Assembly (NCBI GenBank): GCA_015143735.1
Contig: VKHC01000084.1
Span: 1-20,175, forward strand
DNA length: 20,175 nucleotides
Direction: 5' to 3'
Origin: Synura sp. LO234KE
Taxonomy: Eukaryota; Sar; Synurophyceae; Synurales; Mallomonadaceae
Below, piece after piece: positions 1 through 9,315 of this stretch (its first letter is position 1; every line of letters begins with the position of its first letter). The notes under the pieces were generated by a model. That model had not been told where the DNA came from. It saw only the letters and a list, made by a program, of their open reading frames with translations, and searched no databases. The position numbers and the translations under genes were made by a program.

Positions 1-2183
1 TGTACTTGGACCCACCGCCCTCCGGGTCACCTGTCTGCTCTTGAAGGTCAACAACGAAGACTCCTTAGAGTAGTAACTGTCGCTGTCTCCTGCCCTGTAG
101 TCCCGCTCCAGCTCATCCAGACTCGCGACAGAGCCCGAGCCACGCGGGTCAATGCTGCTTGCTCCACTTCTTCCATTCTCGCTCCCAGCAAGCGGTACAG
201 CTGCATCACTGAAAATGTGGTGGACAGTCCCTTTCTCTGTCGCCACCCCATTCTCTGTCTCCGTGCCACTGCCACCGATGCCGCCTTCATCCTGATCATA
301 GAGGGCCTTGACACTCGACTCGACCAACGGCTGAGGAAGCCACGTGTACCGAAGGCTGTAATGCCTCCGCGGATAGGTGGGCCATACTTTAGCTCTACTC
401 GCAACGGAGTCGGCGGCTCCAGCCAGGGCGCTCTGCGGGGTGCTCCAGTCGTCTAGGGAGGGAAGCGTTGCACTGTCCACACGCCCAAGCTCCGAGACAG
501 CTGTGTCGCGGTGATGAACGAGTTTCTGAGCTGCCTTGGTTTTCAGTCGGCCCCAGGGGCTCTCACTCCAGCGCTTGTAATCCAATTGTGCCACCGAATC
601 CTTGTTTTTCTTGTAGTAGTCAGGCGTGTATGGAGCGCGGGTGGAGTTCGATATCGGCTGGGCCCCGCTGCTGAGAAAATACTCCGCGGACGAGGTCGAG
701 GGAGGCTCATGGAGTTCGCGGAGAGGCGACGGACTCTGTCCACCCAGGTCTCGTCTCCGCGATCGGACAGCTACAGGACGGGGCTCGTCAGTCGTAGGAG
801 CAATCAATTTCTGGAACTTCGCGGAAGCCTTCTGAATTTGATTGACACTGGACGGAGCGAGATGTGTGGACTCATTTGGTTTGCCGTCCGCTCGACCAGG
901 AGCAGGTGTCCTCGACAACAGTCCTTCACTCACTCGCTGACCCTCCGTCTCCCGATCTCGTAAATCGGTCGGAGAAGAGACGTTAGTGGGCGCCCAGCCC
1001 AACGTGTACAGGTAGTCATCTCTGTTCATCTTCGTCCTTTTCTCTTTTACTGCTTTAGGAGCAACAGGACGCGAGTACGGGGACTGATCGAGTAAATACT
1101 GAACCGACTTCGGAGGCGGCGGTTTCGACTTCTCCGTTGGTTGTATGGATACGGGTAGCCCGTACCAGGCGTTTTTGTCTTCTTTCAGCACTCTCATTTC
1201 ATGACTGCTATGCGGTAAAGCTCGCACCTGAAACAATGTACGCCACATCAGGCAGATGAACGATAGTTAGTACACCCATACTTCACTGTTCAAGTCGACA
1301 GTTGGACGCAAGGGAAACCAAATATTACCTTTATTGTCTTCAAGCCATAGGATCGGCCTCGAGGAGGATCGTCTACGTATTTCCACATGTCGTAAGCAAT
1401 CGTGTCGGCCCTGCCCGGCCAGCCTCCCAAGGGGACGAACCCTCGCCTTGCCCACACTCGCTTTAAGACTTCATGAGAGTACTTCCGGTAGGGGAGCTTT
1501 CTCATCATTCTTCTATGACGAATGACTGGTTCTTTGACCTGCTTACGCACCAAATAACCCCGAAATACTCTGCGCAAGCGAGGTGGTGGTAAAAGAAAGC
1601 AGAAAGAACCCGAAATAGGATTGCGAGTTTACAACTGAACTGAGTGAGCTTATGTATACCTTTGTATTGTTATTGCTGCGTACGATCTTGATAGATGGTC
1701 CGCGACACCTCCGAAAATTTGGTGAACAAAATTTGCGCTTACTTCGGCTCGCGTTCTAGCAAGAATTTCCGCTTTTCGCTTCTCGAGCAAAATCTGATCA
1801 TGAATATTCTTCCAATAAATTCTCGAACTATTCATGGCATCCCGCCACAGTTTATCTCGGGTCTTCTTCGCAAGATAGCTCCTGATAGCTTTTTGTATTT
1901 CCGTAGCTGCTTCCTTTCTCTTGAGAGCCCATAAAAGTTCATTATCTGCTGCATGCTCTTGACTCCCCTTAGATATTGTGTCCGTTTTACGCTTTGAGCT
2001 ACGATTGTGAACCATTCTGTCGAACCTTGAACGCTCAATCAGTTTTAACACTTCTTCGTTATCATTGCCTCCATTGATATTGTCCAACTTCTTTTTGAAA
2101 CAAAAGCACAAATATTTGGATAAGAAAGCTAAAATTATCTTTTTATTATTTTTTTCATCGACTTTCGACTGCTCGTCATTCAT
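1..2183 (-). CDS. IQ-motif protein, three exons visible, 3' end beyond window
   Basis: Exons 2183-1660, 1569-1329 and 1227 to the left edge join in frame through GT-AG introns of 90 and 101 bp (donors GTATAC and GTAATA, acceptors gcgcAG and tttcAG). The first join completes a calmodulin-type IQ motif, IQRVFRGYLVRK, at about residues 173-184; an earlier weaker one, EIQKAIRSYLAKK, lies at about 95-107. The third exon stays open for all 409 codons to the edge, so at least 664 residues are encoded and the stop is not seen. The ATG at 2183 is the first in frame. IQ motifs usually bind calmodulin or centrin-like EF-hand proteins. After residue 190 the chain is rich in Arg, Lys, Pro and Ser, with no domain I recognise, and is probably disordered. 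Exon 1 is AT-rich while exon 3 is clearly GC-rich. A ciliary or basal-body role is possible but only inferred. The gene structure is well supported; the function is not. Confidence 0.82.
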
Positions 2184-2483
2184 ATTTTTTAGATTGCTAT
2201 GATTCTTTTATCCGTATTGAAAAAGCGGTAAAAGTACTGGAGAAATAAAAAAGTAATTAAATCGAGTATCTAATTATTATGAATGTTGGAAATAATAAAA
2301 CTTGTTGCTTGAGAATACAGTACTAACTTGTGTATCAGTTTGTAACGGATGTGACAGACACACGAATTTGTTGCACATAAACATGTTTATTAAGCCAATT
2401 AATTTTTCTTATAACCAACTTAGCTGAGCTTTTCTCCCATCTCCCCTTTTTCGTAAAATAATGTTGACACTAAGAAAATAGTG
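2184..2483. promoter_or_regulatory. shared upstream region of divergent IQ and WD40 genes
   Basis: About 300 bp of AT-rich DNA separates the two divergent start codons, so it must hold both promoters or one bidirectional promoter. A CCAAT box-like gccaat lies near 2394, and a pyrimidine-rich tract (cttttctcccatctcccc) near 2428-2446 precedes the WD40 gene. There is no clear TATA box. A six-codon upstream reading frame (ATG at 2461, TAG at 2479-2481) ends three bases before the WD40 ATG; it could lower translation if the transcript starts upstream of it. Confidence 0.5.
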
Positions 2484-4004
2484 ATGATTGCAAATAAAAA
2501 ATCACTTAGTTCCAGTAAAGCACTTTCAGATTATGCGGAGAGAAAGAAAGAATCCATGGAGAGGGCAAATAAACTGCGGCAAGAGCGAAACGCCAAAGAA
2601 TACAATTCTGGTCCAATAAAGTCGTCAGGGATAAGCGCTAGAAGATCAGGTGATGATTCTAACGGAAGTGCGATAACTTATCCAATCGGAGGCTCTATTA
2701 TTCAACGTGAAGTTCTTCCACAAATGCCATCTTTAGCAGAGAGATTTATACCAGAGGATCTCAAAAATCCTACTGTCTTACAAACCCGAATATATAATCC
2801 AGTCACAGTTTCGTTCTCAGCGAACGCGAGGAGCTCTATTATTGGCGGGTCAGTATTTTTAAGCCCACCGTCAGATCCAGCGGGATTTCAATATGATTTA
2901 AGCGATCGCCCAACTGTTTGCAGTGCTATGAACGCTGAAAGGCTTGAACTCGTATTTGGATCTTCCGACCACGCCCTATATTCCGTGGGCCTCAATGACC
3001 CCAAACGAAAAATAACGAAGCTTTACAGTAAAAAATATGGTCATACGGACTGGGTAACGGGTTGCTCATATCTCCCGAATCATCGCATAGTATCATGTGG
3101 GATGGATGGTAAGATTTGCTATTGGAGTTTAGATAAGCGTAAGTGCGATGATTTGATAGGGCATGAAGGTTCGGTGAGCAAAGTTATTTGCGATCAAACA
3201 TACAACGTATGCTTTTCTTGTGGCTATGATAAACGGATTCTTGGTTGGAATCTAGACTCATCAATAAGTAATCCCGCTCTAGAATTTTGTGGCCATGAAG
3301 CCCCTGTTTTGGAAATTTGTCATCAGTCTAATTTCCTTATATCTGGGGCTAGGGATGGTTCTGTGTTCTTGTGGGACGTGTACAGTGGGGAACTTCTGAA
3401 CCGTTACAAAGCGCACCCAGGACAACCTACGTTTCTGCAGTTCTTAGGCCCCTCGATAAATGGCTCGTCTGTTAACAGCAGCGGCATTTTTGTGTCCGCT
3501 GGAACAGATGGTTTTGTAAAACTGTTTGATCCCCGCGAACGCAACTCTGTCTTGAGGGTTGCGGCTCATTGCGACAAGCGACGAAATGTCAGCGCCGCGG
3601 TATCATGTGTCGATATCTTGTCCTCATCATCCACAGCCGCTGCGCAACACTGTCGCCTCGTAACGGGCGGTGCGGACTCCACAGTGCGCATATTTGACCT
3701 CCGCCTTACGCCACTCGACTCCTCCAAGACGACATCTGCTTCGGAGGGATCAACGATGCCCATTAGCTCTTGGTCGCATTCTCGAAATTCGGTATACAGT
3801 GTGACTGCAGTCGGTGAGGATTGTGTCTTTACAGGCGATGGCGTCGGGATGTTGTTCTGCTATAACGTGCTCTCTGGCGCATTGTGTTACGGGATAGGGG
3901 CGAGCCAAAACAGTGCTGTCAAAAGGATACATGCTCTGGGCGCTAACAAGGTAGTTGCTGCTGGAGAAGATGGTAAAGCGTTGCTCTTTGAGTACTCAGT
4001 GTGA
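2484..4004 (+). CDS. WD40-repeat beta-propeller protein with charged N-terminal helix
   Basis: A single uninterrupted frame of 506 residues. I start it at the ATG at 2484; the codon before it is GTG and is not needed. Residues 16-39 form a highly charged stretch (DYAERKKESMERANKLRQER) likely to be a helix. A low-complexity linker follows to about residue 140. From there to the end about seven WD40 blades can be read, with typical GH...D..V starts and WSL, WNL, WDV or FDP ends: GHTDWVTG, GHEGSVSK, GHEAPVLE and others at about 185-500. WD40 propellers are protein-binding scaffolds with no catalytic activity. The N-terminal charged signature resembles that of some ciliary and centrosomal proteins I have seen in protists, so a cytoskeletal adaptor is plausible, but I cannot assign an orthologue. 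It is divergent from the IQ gene. The 3' half is richer in GC than the 5' half. It ends in TGA. Confidence 0.9.
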   Translation: MIANKKSLSSSKALSDYAERKKESMERANKLRQERNAKEYNSGPIKSSGISARRSGDDSNGSAITYPIGGSIIQREVLPQMPSLAERFIPEDLKNPTVLQTRIYNPVTVSFSANARSSIIGGSVFLSPPSDPAGFQYDLSDRPTVCSAMNAERLELVFGSSDHALYSVGLNDPKRKITKLYSKKYGHTDWVTGCSYLPNHRIVSCGMDGKICYWSLDKRKCDDLIGHEGSVSKVICDQTYNVCFSCGYDKRILGWNLDSSISNPALEFCGHEAPVLEICHQSNFLISGARDGSVFLWDVYSGELLNRYKAHPGQPTFLQFLGPSINGSSVNSSGIFVSAGTDGFVKLFDPRERNSVLRVAAHCDKRRNVSAAVSCVDILSSSSTAAAQHCRLVTGGADSTVRIFDLRLTPLDSSKTTSASEGSTMPISSWSHSRNSVYSVTAVGEDCVFTGDGVGMLFCYNVLSGALCYGIGASQNSAVKRIHALGANKVVAAGEDGKALLFEYSV

Positions 4005-4303
4005 TCGCGGATTTAAGAATTGCTATGAATGTTTTTACTGGGAGAAAGATATAATTTTATTTCCATTAACGAAATATTGATAAAATACTGCTAATATTCG
4101 ATCAGAGTGGATGGTGAATAACGAATCGCGCATACAATATCAGTTTGATAAAGGTAGTGGTCTGAGGGTGTTCTCTCCGACGATTCGGGGGCCCCAAATT
4201 CTCGTAGCTAACTATAGTCCGCTAAATCTATCTGGACTGTAATCACTGCCGAAAATTGCTCATCCTAACTATTATAGGTAGACAAGAGGCGGAATCCTTA
4301 CGA
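4005..4303. other. spacer downstream of WD40 gene
   Basis: AT-rich 3' flank of the WD40 gene. There is no canonical AATAAA; near-matches such as ataatttta at about 4051 could serve as a polyadenylation region. No coding signal or RNA gene was seen. Confidence 0.5.
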
Positions 4304-4549
4304 GCACGAGGAACATCGGTCCACCTTTTGCCACCAGCTGTATCAATCCATTCTCCTGTAGATTTTTCAGTAAAATCTTTATTTAGAAGCCAGATTCATC
4401 TGGTGCTTTCATAGAAGCATCTTTAGAAATGCATGCGCTGAAAACACCACCATCTGAAAGATTTCACATCGCCAGATGTAGCATGGCACTGCAAAGCAAA
4501 AAATTGAAAACGGAAAGCATCCACATCTGTGTACCAATATCCGTACTAT
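4304..4549. repeat. direct repeat copy A (246 bp)
   Basis: Nearly the same sequence occurs again at 6042-6280 in the same orientation. Both copies run from gcacgaggaacatcggtcc to ccaatatccgtactat and then diverge sharply at both ends. By eye they differ by two 3-bp indels, one 2-bp indel, one 1-bp indel and about ten substitutions, so they are over 90% alike. Read on the minus strand, both 3-bp indels fall where the sequence could encode STGEWIDTA-like residues, and that frame is closed by a TAA in copy A. The copies bracket the GC-rich RNase H relic. Confidence 0.9.
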
Positions 4550-4711
4550 GCCCACCGAAAAAACCAGTCCCCATGAACCAACTGGCAAGCCCTGTGAAAG
4601 AGTGGGGAGCACCGGGTGCCTACCCCCGGAGCAAGGGAATTAGTCCCCACAAGGTCCCCGGTACCATGGGGGACGACAGCAGCAGCAGGAGTGCAACGGG
4701 CACGACACGCA
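4550..4711. other. GC-rich tail between repeat A and the RNase H relic
   Basis: This GC-rich stretch continues the composition of the relic, with a (gca/agc)n-like run near 4676-4689. It probably belongs to the same inserted unit (its 3' part in minus-strand orientation). No domain is recognisable. Confidence 0.4.
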
Positions 4712-6071
4712 CTAGCTAACTTGTACAGAACTACTCGGAGGGGCCGCAGAGCGACAGAGTCGCCGTGTATGGAGAGCGGCGGGGGTCCCGAGAGAAGGTG
4801 GGGACTCGCCGACGTCGTTTCGGGCGTCGCAAGGGGTCCATGGGGGCGGACTGGGAACTCGGGCGTCTAGAGGACAGCGGACGGCGAGGGTCGGGCGGAC
4901 GAGCAATCCGGAGGAGCCCGAACATCCTCTGGCCGCAAGTCGATCCGCTGTGGCATTCCCGAGGGCGTCCGGAGTGGAGGCGCCATTAAGTGCTTTAATC
5001 CAGGAGATGGACAGGGTATGATGGAGGCGTACGTCGTGGAGAAGTTGGCGAACGCGTTGAATGAGCGGTTTGTTGCAGCGGGCCTTGATCGAGTTGTCCC
5101 AAAAGAAACGAACGCAGTATACACTGTGAGAAGATTGACTCGTGGCGGGGGAACGGGAGCATGTTTCTTGGAGTCCCCGGAGAGCCACTTCAAGTCGTGG
5201 TAAATCGCGCTGATTTCCCCAGTGTTGTTGGTGGGATGGAAAGGTTCTATCCAGTTGTACTCAGCGGGGTCTATAATGACGGGTCCCCACAGCGAGGTCT
5301 AAGAGTTGTCCGAGCGGTGAGAAACACCCACCACCCTACCGTCCCTGAGGAGAGGGAAGCCGAGCCATCGGTATATAGAACAACATCAGGGGAGGGTAGC
5401 GTGGGTTGACCCAACGTAATCACTTGAGCCACATACTCTTCCGCCTTTTTCCTTGTTTTAAACCCCTTGAAGTCACTCAATAACCCGACCGTGTGCGGCT
5501 TGGCCTCCTTCCGTGAAAATGTGTAGACTCCGGGGACATGCCCGGGGCGGACCCGTATAAGACCGTGGGTTCTTTGTTCGGGCGGGGGGAAAAAGGTTTG
5601 TACTTGCGCTGAAGTAGTCGGAGTGCAGCGGGGTCTGGAGACTGCTTCCATATATACTTGGCCTGCTTCCGAGCCTCCCAAATTTTGTAAACGCGTTTTA
5701 CGAGTGATATGAAAACGTCTAGTAGTACTACAGTAAGGCTTCCGACGAGTCTGAGGAACGAAGAACGGTTGAGATTGCCTCCAGTTGTGCTGTGTTCCAG
5801 TTTCCAAGACGGACGCGATGGCCTTCCGGGGAGAGAACCAGTTGGGTGAGCATGGGTAATAATTGTTGCTCGAGATCGGTGGAGATTTGGTTCCCAAAAA
5901 TTGTATGGTTAGTTTAAGTAGTTGAGGACTGAAAGAGAAGGTGGAGATTTGGTACTGTGCCAGTTGTTCGTAGCAGACATCACGGCATTGAAAGAGCAAG
6001 ACGTGGTCATTGGTGTCAGCCTCCCGTCTGTCCGGGGAGCCGCACGAGGAACATCGGTCCACCTTTTGCAA
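4712..6071 (-). pseudogene. decayed retroelement-type RNase H coding region
   Basis: On the minus strand, one frame (6071-5271) has a Cys-rich motif (CSSC at residues 7-10, H23, C29; a CxxC...HxxxxxC pattern like the zinc-binding tail of LINE reverse transcriptases). It then has a segment like the RNase H1 N-terminal hybrid-binding domain (GVYTFSRKEA to FKTRKKAEEY, about 181-213) and the RNase H start YTDGSA (233-238). The frame then breaks. The next piece, with the conserved TNNTGE, is in a second frame near 5209-5236. The rest (WDNSIKA, PLIQRVRQLL, GNATADRLAARG) is in a third frame ending at 4712. At least two frameshifts and the loss of the TDS aspartate and of the KxH histidine mean it cannot be active. 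The 266-codon frame has no ATG at its start (TTG at 6071). Composition is much more GC-rich than the flanks. It may be a non-LTR retroelement tail or a captured RNase H1 gene; the zinc motif favours the former. Confidence 0.75.
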
Positions 6072-6280
6072 GCTGTATCAATCCATTCTGTAGATTTTTC
6101 AGTAAAATCTTTATTTATGCCAGATTCATCTGGTGCTTTCATAGAAGCATCTTTAGAAGTGCATGCGCTGAAAACATCGCCATCTGAAGGATTTCACATC
6201 GCCAGATGTAGCATGGCACTGCAAAAGCAAAAAATTGAAAACGGAAAGCATCCACATCTGTGTACCAATATCCGTACTAT
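6042..6280. repeat. direct repeat copy B (239 bp)
   Basis: This is the second copy of the repeat at 4304-4549, in direct orientation. It lies at the upstream (minus-strand) end of the RNase H relic and overlaps the first nine codons of its zinc-motif frame. The shared block ends inside the CSSC codons, so the divergence point from copy A lies within that motif. The spacing between copies is about 1.49 kb. Confidence 0.9.
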
Positions 6281-6682
6281 ATCGGGAGGATAGATTTCGT
6301 AAATCTTTACCGAATCCATGGGAGTAAATGTATTTTACTATTCCCTTCGAGCAGCTTTTTGTTTACATCGTTCTCGTAAGTTATCTCCCGATTGTAATTG
6401 ATATTCTTCTTGATCGTCCTGTAAAGGAGGTATATTTGATGAATTATCTACGAGAAAATGAGGGGCGACTTGCACAGAAGTTTCTTAGAATTACCAGGAA
6501 CTGAAGGTCGATACTCCTTCTAATATTTTCCGTCTTTTCTTTCTGTGCCATTTTGGAATGGAAGGAATGCTTTGTTATCAAAAACTTAGATTTCCGCTTT
6601 TAAAATTTAACATTTAACGTAAATTCATGTTGTCAGACGTCCTTATCAAAGACGTGATATATCCTTAATATTTTATGTTGCC
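6281..6682. other. AT-rich spacer, nothing recognised
   Basis: AT-rich sequence without a supported reading frame, RNA gene or repeat. Confidence 0.5.
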
Positions 6683-7016
6683 TCCGCCAAAAACTCGTGA
6701 CCTTGTACAGTATACCGCCAAAGTTCACCACGCACAGTTGTTTGTAGGTAACAAAATTTATCCACCGTACTCTATAAGTGTCACCACCAGCTATAGTCGG
6801 TTCACCCAAATCCAAACCATGAAAAGTCCGCCGCCAAAGTTCATTACAAAATGTCCAGGACCTGCTTTTTTGACCCCTCAAATCATTGGTCACCAGCTAT
6901 AGCCGGTTCATTCAAAACCCAACCAGCTATAGCCCACCGACTAAAGCTGGGTATTTAGAATTGAATATTCAGCTATAGCTGGTCCACTCAAAGCTTCTCC
7001 ACCTATATCTGGGCTT
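6683..7016. repeat. degenerate repeat cluster with AGCTATAG core
   Basis: The string accagctatag occurs at 6786, 6892 and 6922. A related perfect 12-bp palindrome, cagctatagctg, lies at 6970-6981, and a decayed version (cacctatatctggg) near 7000. The first two copies sit at the end of a longer, loosely repeated unit that starts with ccgccaaagttca at 6715 and 6831 and ends with a ggttca block. Spacings are about 106-116 bp, then 30 and 48 bp. This looks like a decayed tandem or nested repeat and not coding DNA. Overlapping open frames on both strands (6633-6902) are best explained by it. Confidence 0.6.
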
Positions 7017-8211
7017 TTAGTGGTAGACTTTGGATGGTACGACTGTAGTCGATACCACTATAGAATGATTTTTTATCCACTGATGAAGTGTGGAATCGTT
7101 AGGAAAACTACAGTAAAAAAAGTATGCGGAAAAGTACCGCACTTTAGGTAAAGTATTTTTGTTTTTTTTTGGCGCTTTAGTCGTTGGTAGTATTTCCAGA
7201 AAAATCTTTAGTACGCGTTATAGCATGAATAAAAAAACTCTATCATCCGGTAGAGTATAAATAAAAACTTAAGTAAACTAACATAATAACTAAAGTTTCC
7301 GTTAGTTGAAGTACAGGTGTTTCCGTTTCTTAAAATTTTATTTATTGAGTTGAGATGAATGTTCACGGTAAGGCAGAAGAACGAAGGGAAGACAATATTA
7401 GAAGTGGAGTAGTACTTGCTTCCTTGGATTTTGCTCTACCAGAACCTAAAAAAACGAAGAGTTGTTTCTGGAATTACAACCAAAGAAGGTATCAGAATTC
7501 AAGAATTAAATTAGCCAACTAAACTATCGTTTTAATCATATGCCTCTAGTCATTGATGCAACCAATTTGAGGAGATCAGCGAGGGAAAAGAGAGAGGACA
7601 AAGTTAAAAGTTCGTCAATTTAAGATAAATGTGGAATTTAAGTGCAGATACTGCGTTTTGATCAGTAGGAAATATGATTACATGAAAAGTTTGTTGCAAT
7701 CATGGAATTTATCATTTTCTCAGGATTTGTCTTTAAAGTAAGTATTGTGCAAAGAGCGATAAAACGGAGGAATATTGGGCACAAAAGAAGAGGAATATAA
7801 TCAAGAAAGTACTGACCAATTACTTGGCGACTCATATGACTTCAAGGCAGTCCATGACTTGGATCTAAAATATGACTAAAAAAGCTCTTATGGAAATTTA
7901 GAAGAAATAAATAATGAGAACTAGGAAGAATTCAGTGTCGACGAATTGCAAGATGTTGTAGTTAATCTCCAAGAATCTGATATATTCTAAATTAAATTTA
8001 TGTGTAACATAATTAACCCTATTGATAATACAGTAAGAACACGAGATTTAGCGGATTTGGATGACATTATCTAAGTAGAGGTGGTGGTAACAATTGAAGG
8101 CAATGATATTTATATATCCGCTTGACAGCTTGAACAGATTTATTCAATATAATTTGGAGTTCTCTCGTTGAAGAAATGCGCTTGATTTCAAAGATATGGT
8201 CAAAATTATAA
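7017..8211. other. AT-rich region without a firm gene
   Basis: Mostly AT-rich with many stops. The best small frame is 7355-7522 on the plus strand (ATG, 55 residues, charged, no recognised domain). Short in-frame pieces near 7925-7990 (encoding EEFSVDELQDVVVNLQESDI, then a stop) look coding-like and could be the worn 5' part of the frame that follows at 8212. Short hairpins occur at about 7123-7139 (tgcgg/ccgca) and 7238-7255 (ctcta/tagag). Confidence 0.35.
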
Positions 8212-8640
8212 AAGCTACGTAATAAGTTTAAAGGTGGATTCTTGCAAAATGTTTCACTTTACGATCATTGGACAAAATATCGCGTCAGTAGGGCTCAGAG
8301 GCAAGTTTGTGCTCTTAATCTTATGCTCGATGTTTTATATCCTGGAGTTAAATCTAAGCATATTCGGAAGTGCATCAGCGGAATAAAATATAAAGTGGAA
8401 ATATGCTTGAGAACTTTTACTATGCTCCCTCTGCAGATAAATCGGCCGTCTGGATGGAAAGTTGATACTATGAAGGGAATACAATTAAGCCCAACTATGA
8501 TATACTTGCGATATCCAGAGATAATGTCAGAGCATAATGAGCACGGAAAATTTGATTATTACGTAAAGCAAAATTGTAAATACAGTGATTTAATGTGCAG
8601 TGAGTGGTTTAGACTAGCTAGCGGAATCCTATATTCGTGA
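8212..8640 (+). pseudogene. unrecognised 142-codon open frame, possibly a gene fragment
   Basis: The frame is open from just after a TAA at 8209 to a TGA at 8638-8640. The first 37 codons have no ATG; the first Met begins MLDVLYPG. Composition is that of a soluble protein with several Cys and Trp, such as YDHWTKYRVSRAQRQ, INRPSGWKV and KFDYYVKQNCKYSDLMCSEW. I do not recognise the family. Upstream on the same strand the frame reads WSSLVEEMRLISKIWSKL before the TAA, which suggests a longer coding region now broken by a stop. A worn transposon protein fits the setting but no catalytic motif is visible. It may also be an internal exon. Confidence 0.35.
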
Positions 8641-9315
8641 AACCAAACATATTCTGGAAAAAATATTACCACGTTTCATTCTGGTGCAAAATAACGCAAC
8701 CATCTGCATGGCAGTCTTTTTGTTTTATACTTAGTTAATTTTTGTTCTTAACAATCAACTAGAGTGTATTTGGACACCGAAATTTACATATGTATTTTAA
8801 CACATGTAAAGACATGCCTTTTTTGTATTTGGTCACCGTTTTGCGTATTTTTTACACCGTTGTAATTGAAAACTAGAAGAATTTTTAAAAATAAACCAGG
8901 TAATTTAAATTCAAAGATTTTAGCTGCAGCGTTTTCAGTTTTCATACTCATATTAAAATGAGCAGGAGTGCAATTGGCTTTGGCGACTCTCTCCTACGGC
9001 GGCGGCGTTTTGAAATTTTGTTTGTGTGAATTTTCGCTCCTCCTCGGATTACGTGGAGGCACTACGTTCTAGCAACGATTATGCACCAAAATTAGCTGCG
9101 ACGCTTTCTTGGCGATGCTTTTATTTTTTGGGAGGGAGGCAAGGCGGCGTGACAAACGCGACACTAGGCGCCCGCTCCTATTCACTGCGAAGTTTTCTTG
9201 ATTATAATTTTTCCTGTGCGCATTATTTTCATCTCCTTCGCTTGAACTGATACCTGGTTTAGTGCATTACTTTCTATTCTGTACTAGCTTGTAGTCTTTC
9301 TATGCTGTAACAACA
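8641..9315. other. spacer with weak internal similarity
   Basis: AT-rich up to about 8940, then a GC-richer patch (about 8980-9200). It holds loosely similar phrases (ttagctgcagcgttttc and ttagctgcgacgctttc; ggcggcggcgtttt and aaggcggcgtgac) that may be old repeats. The 74-codon frame at 9026-9250 has no ATG start and no recognised domain, so it is not called as a gene. Confidence 0.35.

Noticed and set aside
511-963. Plus-strand open frame of 150 codons
   Set aside because: It is the opposite-strand shadow of the third exon of the IQ gene, which stays open for 409 codons in a GC-rich stretch.
2481-2483. GTG as start codon of the WD40 gene
   Set aside because: An ATG follows directly at 2484, and nuclear genes rarely start at GTG.
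5922-6293. Plus-strand frame across repeat copy B
   Set aside because: It lies opposite the RNase H relic and across the direct repeat; a similar frame in copy A (4429-4719) follows only from the duplication.
6633-6902. Open frames on both strands at the AGCTATAG cluster
   Set aside because: Overlapping frames on opposite strands over a degenerate repeat, with no recognised domain.
7080-7106. CTGATGA followed by GAAA, like the core of a hammerhead ribozyme
   Set aside because: The bases between the two core strings do not pair to form stem II, and no matching stems I and III were found.
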